Shown: one piece after another, positions 62,393 to 64,000 of the stretch
Layout of the letters: each line of letters starts with the position of its first letter
Numbering within the stretch: the first letter of the stretch is position 1
Source: Brachybacterium sp. P6-10-X1
GTDB taxonomy: Bacteria; Actinomycetota; Actinomycetes; Actinomycetales; Dermabacteraceae
Direction: 5' to 3'
DNA length: 64,000 bases
NCBI RefSeq assembly: GCF_001969445.1
Contig: NZ_CP017297.1
Coordinates: 3,224,001-3,288,000 of the forward strand
Made by a program: the position numbers and the translations under genes
Notes under the pieces: model-generated
Database searches by the model: none
What the model was told of the DNA's origin: nothing
What the model saw: only the letters and a program-made list of their open reading frames with translations

Positions 62393-63379
62393 ATGAGCAC
62401 CGCGGCCACCACCGATCCCGTACTCCCCGCACCGGGCATCGCGAGCGCGCCCGAGTCCTCGACGGGCACTGTGCCGGACCCGTTGCTGCTGTTCCCGCTG
62501 CGCCAACGGATCGTGGAACGCGACCTCGGGGTGCGGGCGATCCATGTCCACCGCCGCGGTCGGGAGGACGTCTCCCACCGCTTCGTCGAGGACACCGCGG
62601 AGAACATCTACTCCTGCTCCAAGACGGTCACCGCGCTCGCCGTGGGGATCGCCGCGCACGAGGGACTGCTCGAGGTCGAGGACCGCCTGGTCGATCACCT
62701 GCCGGCACCGGCGGGCGGCTACGGGCGCGGCATCGACCAGGTGCGGTTGCGCCACCTGCTGACCATGACCTCCGGCTCGCCCGTCCTGGGCTTCCTCGAT
62801 CAGGAGCGCGACCACGAGGACCTCACCGCCCTGATCCTCGGCACCGACCTGATCGCCGAACCGGGCAGGCGGTGGGAGTACTCCAACGGGTCGATCTTCC
62901 TGCTCTCGCGGGTGATCAGCGAGCGCACCGGACAGACCCTGCGCGACTGGCTGCTGCCGCGCCTGTTCGAGCCGCTGGGGATCCTGAACCCGCAGTGGCA
63001 CACCACCCGGGACGGCCACAGCTGGGGCGCGACCGCTCTGCACCTGAAGTCGGGTCAGCTGGCCCGACTCGGTCGCCTGCTGCTGCAGCGCGGTGAGCAC
63101 GAGCGGACCCAGCTGGTCCCCGCCGCCTGGATCGATGCGATGCACGCCGAGGACACCTGGGTGGGCACGGGCGAGGACGGGCCCGAATCCACCCGGTACG
63201 GCTACGGCGTCTGGCGCTGCTCGATCGACGGGGCCTGGCGGGCCGACGGCGCGTACGGCCAGCTGGTGCTCGTGCTGCCGATGCAGGACGCCGTCATCAC
63301 CCTCACCTCCCATCTCGAAGGGCGCGGGTCCGACGAGATCATGCGGGGGGTGTGGGAGGAGCTGCTCCCGCTGCTGTGA
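62393..63379 (+). CDS. serine hydrolase, beta-lactamase/transpeptidase-like
   Basis: A 328-residue cytosolic hydrolase; no signal is seen. The SxxK motif reads SCSK in NIYSCSKTVTAL near residue 75, the Tyr motif is YSN in RWEYSNGSIFLLS near 162, and DGAYGQLVLVLP near the end replaces the usual HxG strand. LRHLLTMTSG is typical of the esterase EstB-like branch. The substrate is not known; a carboxylesterase role is as likely as peptide cleavage. Confidence 0.87.
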   Translation: MSTAATTDPVLPAPGIASAPESSTGTVPDPLLLFPLRQRIVERDLGVRAIHVHRRGREDVSHRFVEDTAENIYSCSKTVTALAVGIAAHEGLLEVEDRLVDHLPAPAGGYGRGIDQVRLRHLLTMTSGSPVLGFLDQERDHEDLTALILGTDLIAEPGRRWEYSNGSIFLLSRVISERTGQTLRDWLLPRLFEPLGILNPQWHTTRDGHSWGATALHLKSGQLARLGRLLLQRGEHERTQLVPAAWIDAMHAEDTWVGTGEDGPESTRYGYGVWRCSIDGAWRADGAYGQLVLVLPMQDAVITLTSHLEGRGSDEIMRGVWEELLPLL

Positions 63380-63646
63380 GCGGCCGTCGCGGGAGGTCCG
63401 CCGTCCAGCGGCCTGCGCGGGCACCGGTTCTCACGACGGGTCGGACCGACCGCGAATCGTCCGGTCGACGGCAACCTGCTCCTCCCTGACCCGCACCCCT
63501 GTTCGTCGGCCCGCCACGGAACCGACGAGGCAGGCGACTGCCGTGACGATGGCGCCGGCCATGAAGACCTCCTCGCGGGACGGTGCACCGTGCCGCGCGG
63601 GTCCCTCCCCTTCCCACAGTACTCAGCTCGCCGCGGGTCCACCCAG

Positions 63647-63652
63647 TAACGT
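63647..63652 (+). promoter_or_regulatory. -10 hexamer of CNNM-type gene
   Basis: TAACGT, 6 nt before the ATG at 63659. Confidence 0.5.
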
Positions 63653-63658
63653 GGGGTC

Positions 63659-64000
63659 ATGGACTGGTCCGTGATGGTCAACCTCGCCCTCGTGCTGCTC
63701 TTCGTGCTCGTCGGCGGCCTGTTCGCCGGCACGGAGATGGCGATCGTCAATCTGCGCGAATCGCAGATCAAGCAGCTGGAGGACTCCGGTCCCCGCGGGG
63801 AGCGCACGGCGACGCTGGTGCGCGATCCCAACCAGTTCCTCTCCGCGGTGCAGATCGGCGTGACCGTCGCCGGGTTCTTCTCCTCCGCCTATGGCGCGTC
63901 CACCATCGCCCCGTCCCTGGTGCCGCTCCTGGTGCAGGCGGGACTGCCGGAAGCGACCGCGAGCACCGCCGCGCTGATCGGGATGACGCTGGTCATCGCC
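63659..64000 (+). CDS. CNNM/HlyC-type membrane protein (5' part only)
   Basis: The frame runs off the window after 114 codons. MVNLALVLLFVLVGGLFAGTEMAIVNLRESQIKQL is the start of the DUF21/CNNM transmembrane domain (TlyC/CorC group, Mg2+/Co2+ transport-related), followed by FLSAVQIGVTVAGFFSSAYG. The expected CBS pair and CorC_HlyC domain would lie beyond the window. No RBS is seen; the -10 box 6 nt upstream implies a leaderless message. Confidence 0.85.
   Translation, partial: MDWSVMVNLALVLLFVLVGGLFAGTEMAIVNLRESQIKQLEDSGPRGERTATLVRDPNQFLSAVQIGVTVAGFFSSAYGASTIAPSLVPLLVQAGLPEATASTAALIGMTLVIA

Overview
The window is very GC-rich, with G/C-biased third codon positions, ATGA start/stop overlaps, many GTG starts and many promoters whose -10 hexamer lies 5-9 nt before the start codon. 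Together with the gene families (YhgE/Pip, MMPL, GluQ-RS, Hsp20 with a HAIR-like site, rhomboid next to a cyclophilin gene) this points to an Actinomycetota chromosome. A Micrococcales member such as Brachybacterium/Dermabacteraceae is my inference; no taxonomic search could be run.

Layout. (1) 1-10.6 kb: a surface-glycan type locus. It holds the end of an ABC half-transporter with a degenerate ATPase, then a tight six-gene operon: a COG4671-like glycosyltransferase, two GT4 glycosyltransferases, an ABC half-exporter, a protein with two kinase-like (APH fold) domains, and UDP-glucose 6-dehydrogenase. (2) 10.6-15.5 kb: a repeat-rich stretch with two related palindromic elements around an AbiEi-like/nuclease gene, G-rich DNA, a 27-bp tandem repeat and a large YhgE/Pip membrane protein. 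(3) 15.5-23.5 kb: housekeeping genes (GluQ-RS, GNAT, coiled-coil membrane protein, cyclophilin, MMPL transporter, AlkZ-like protein, rhomboid). (4) 23.5-24.3 kb: a gene-free stretch with two clusters of DnaA boxes, the most striking non-coding signal. (5) 24.3-37.3 kb: pyroglutamyl peptidase, Hsp20, a heterodimeric ABC exporter, a Fic-protein remnant, GH13 glycosidase, esterase, an ArsR-led operon, and small proteins.

(6) 37.3-46.5 kb: a coherent nutrient-scavenging locus. A polar-amino-acid type ABC importer (permease, ATPase, lipoprotein) is translationally coupled to two luciferase-like FMN monooxygenases and followed by a LysR regulator. A divergent gene encodes an unusual FAD/NAD(P)-binding plus F420-type reductase fusion. 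Uptake and oxidation of an organosulfur or similar small compound is the likely theme (inference). (7) 46.5-54 kb: aldo/keto reductase, methyltransferase, a two-component system coupled to a small P-loop kinase, and a CPBP protease. (8) 54-59 kb: a LacI-regulated sulfatase and solute-binding lipoprotein with no permease genes beside them. (9) 59-64 kb: a class II amidotransferase overlapping a CPBP-like protein that has lost its catalytic residues, a GH43 enzyme, a beta-lactamase-fold hydrolase, and the start of a CNNM/HlyC-type protein.

No rRNA, tRNA, CRISPR array, transposase or prophage was recognised. Short in-frame and intergenic tandem repeats (15-27 bp units) recur through the window and look like a genome-wide habit.
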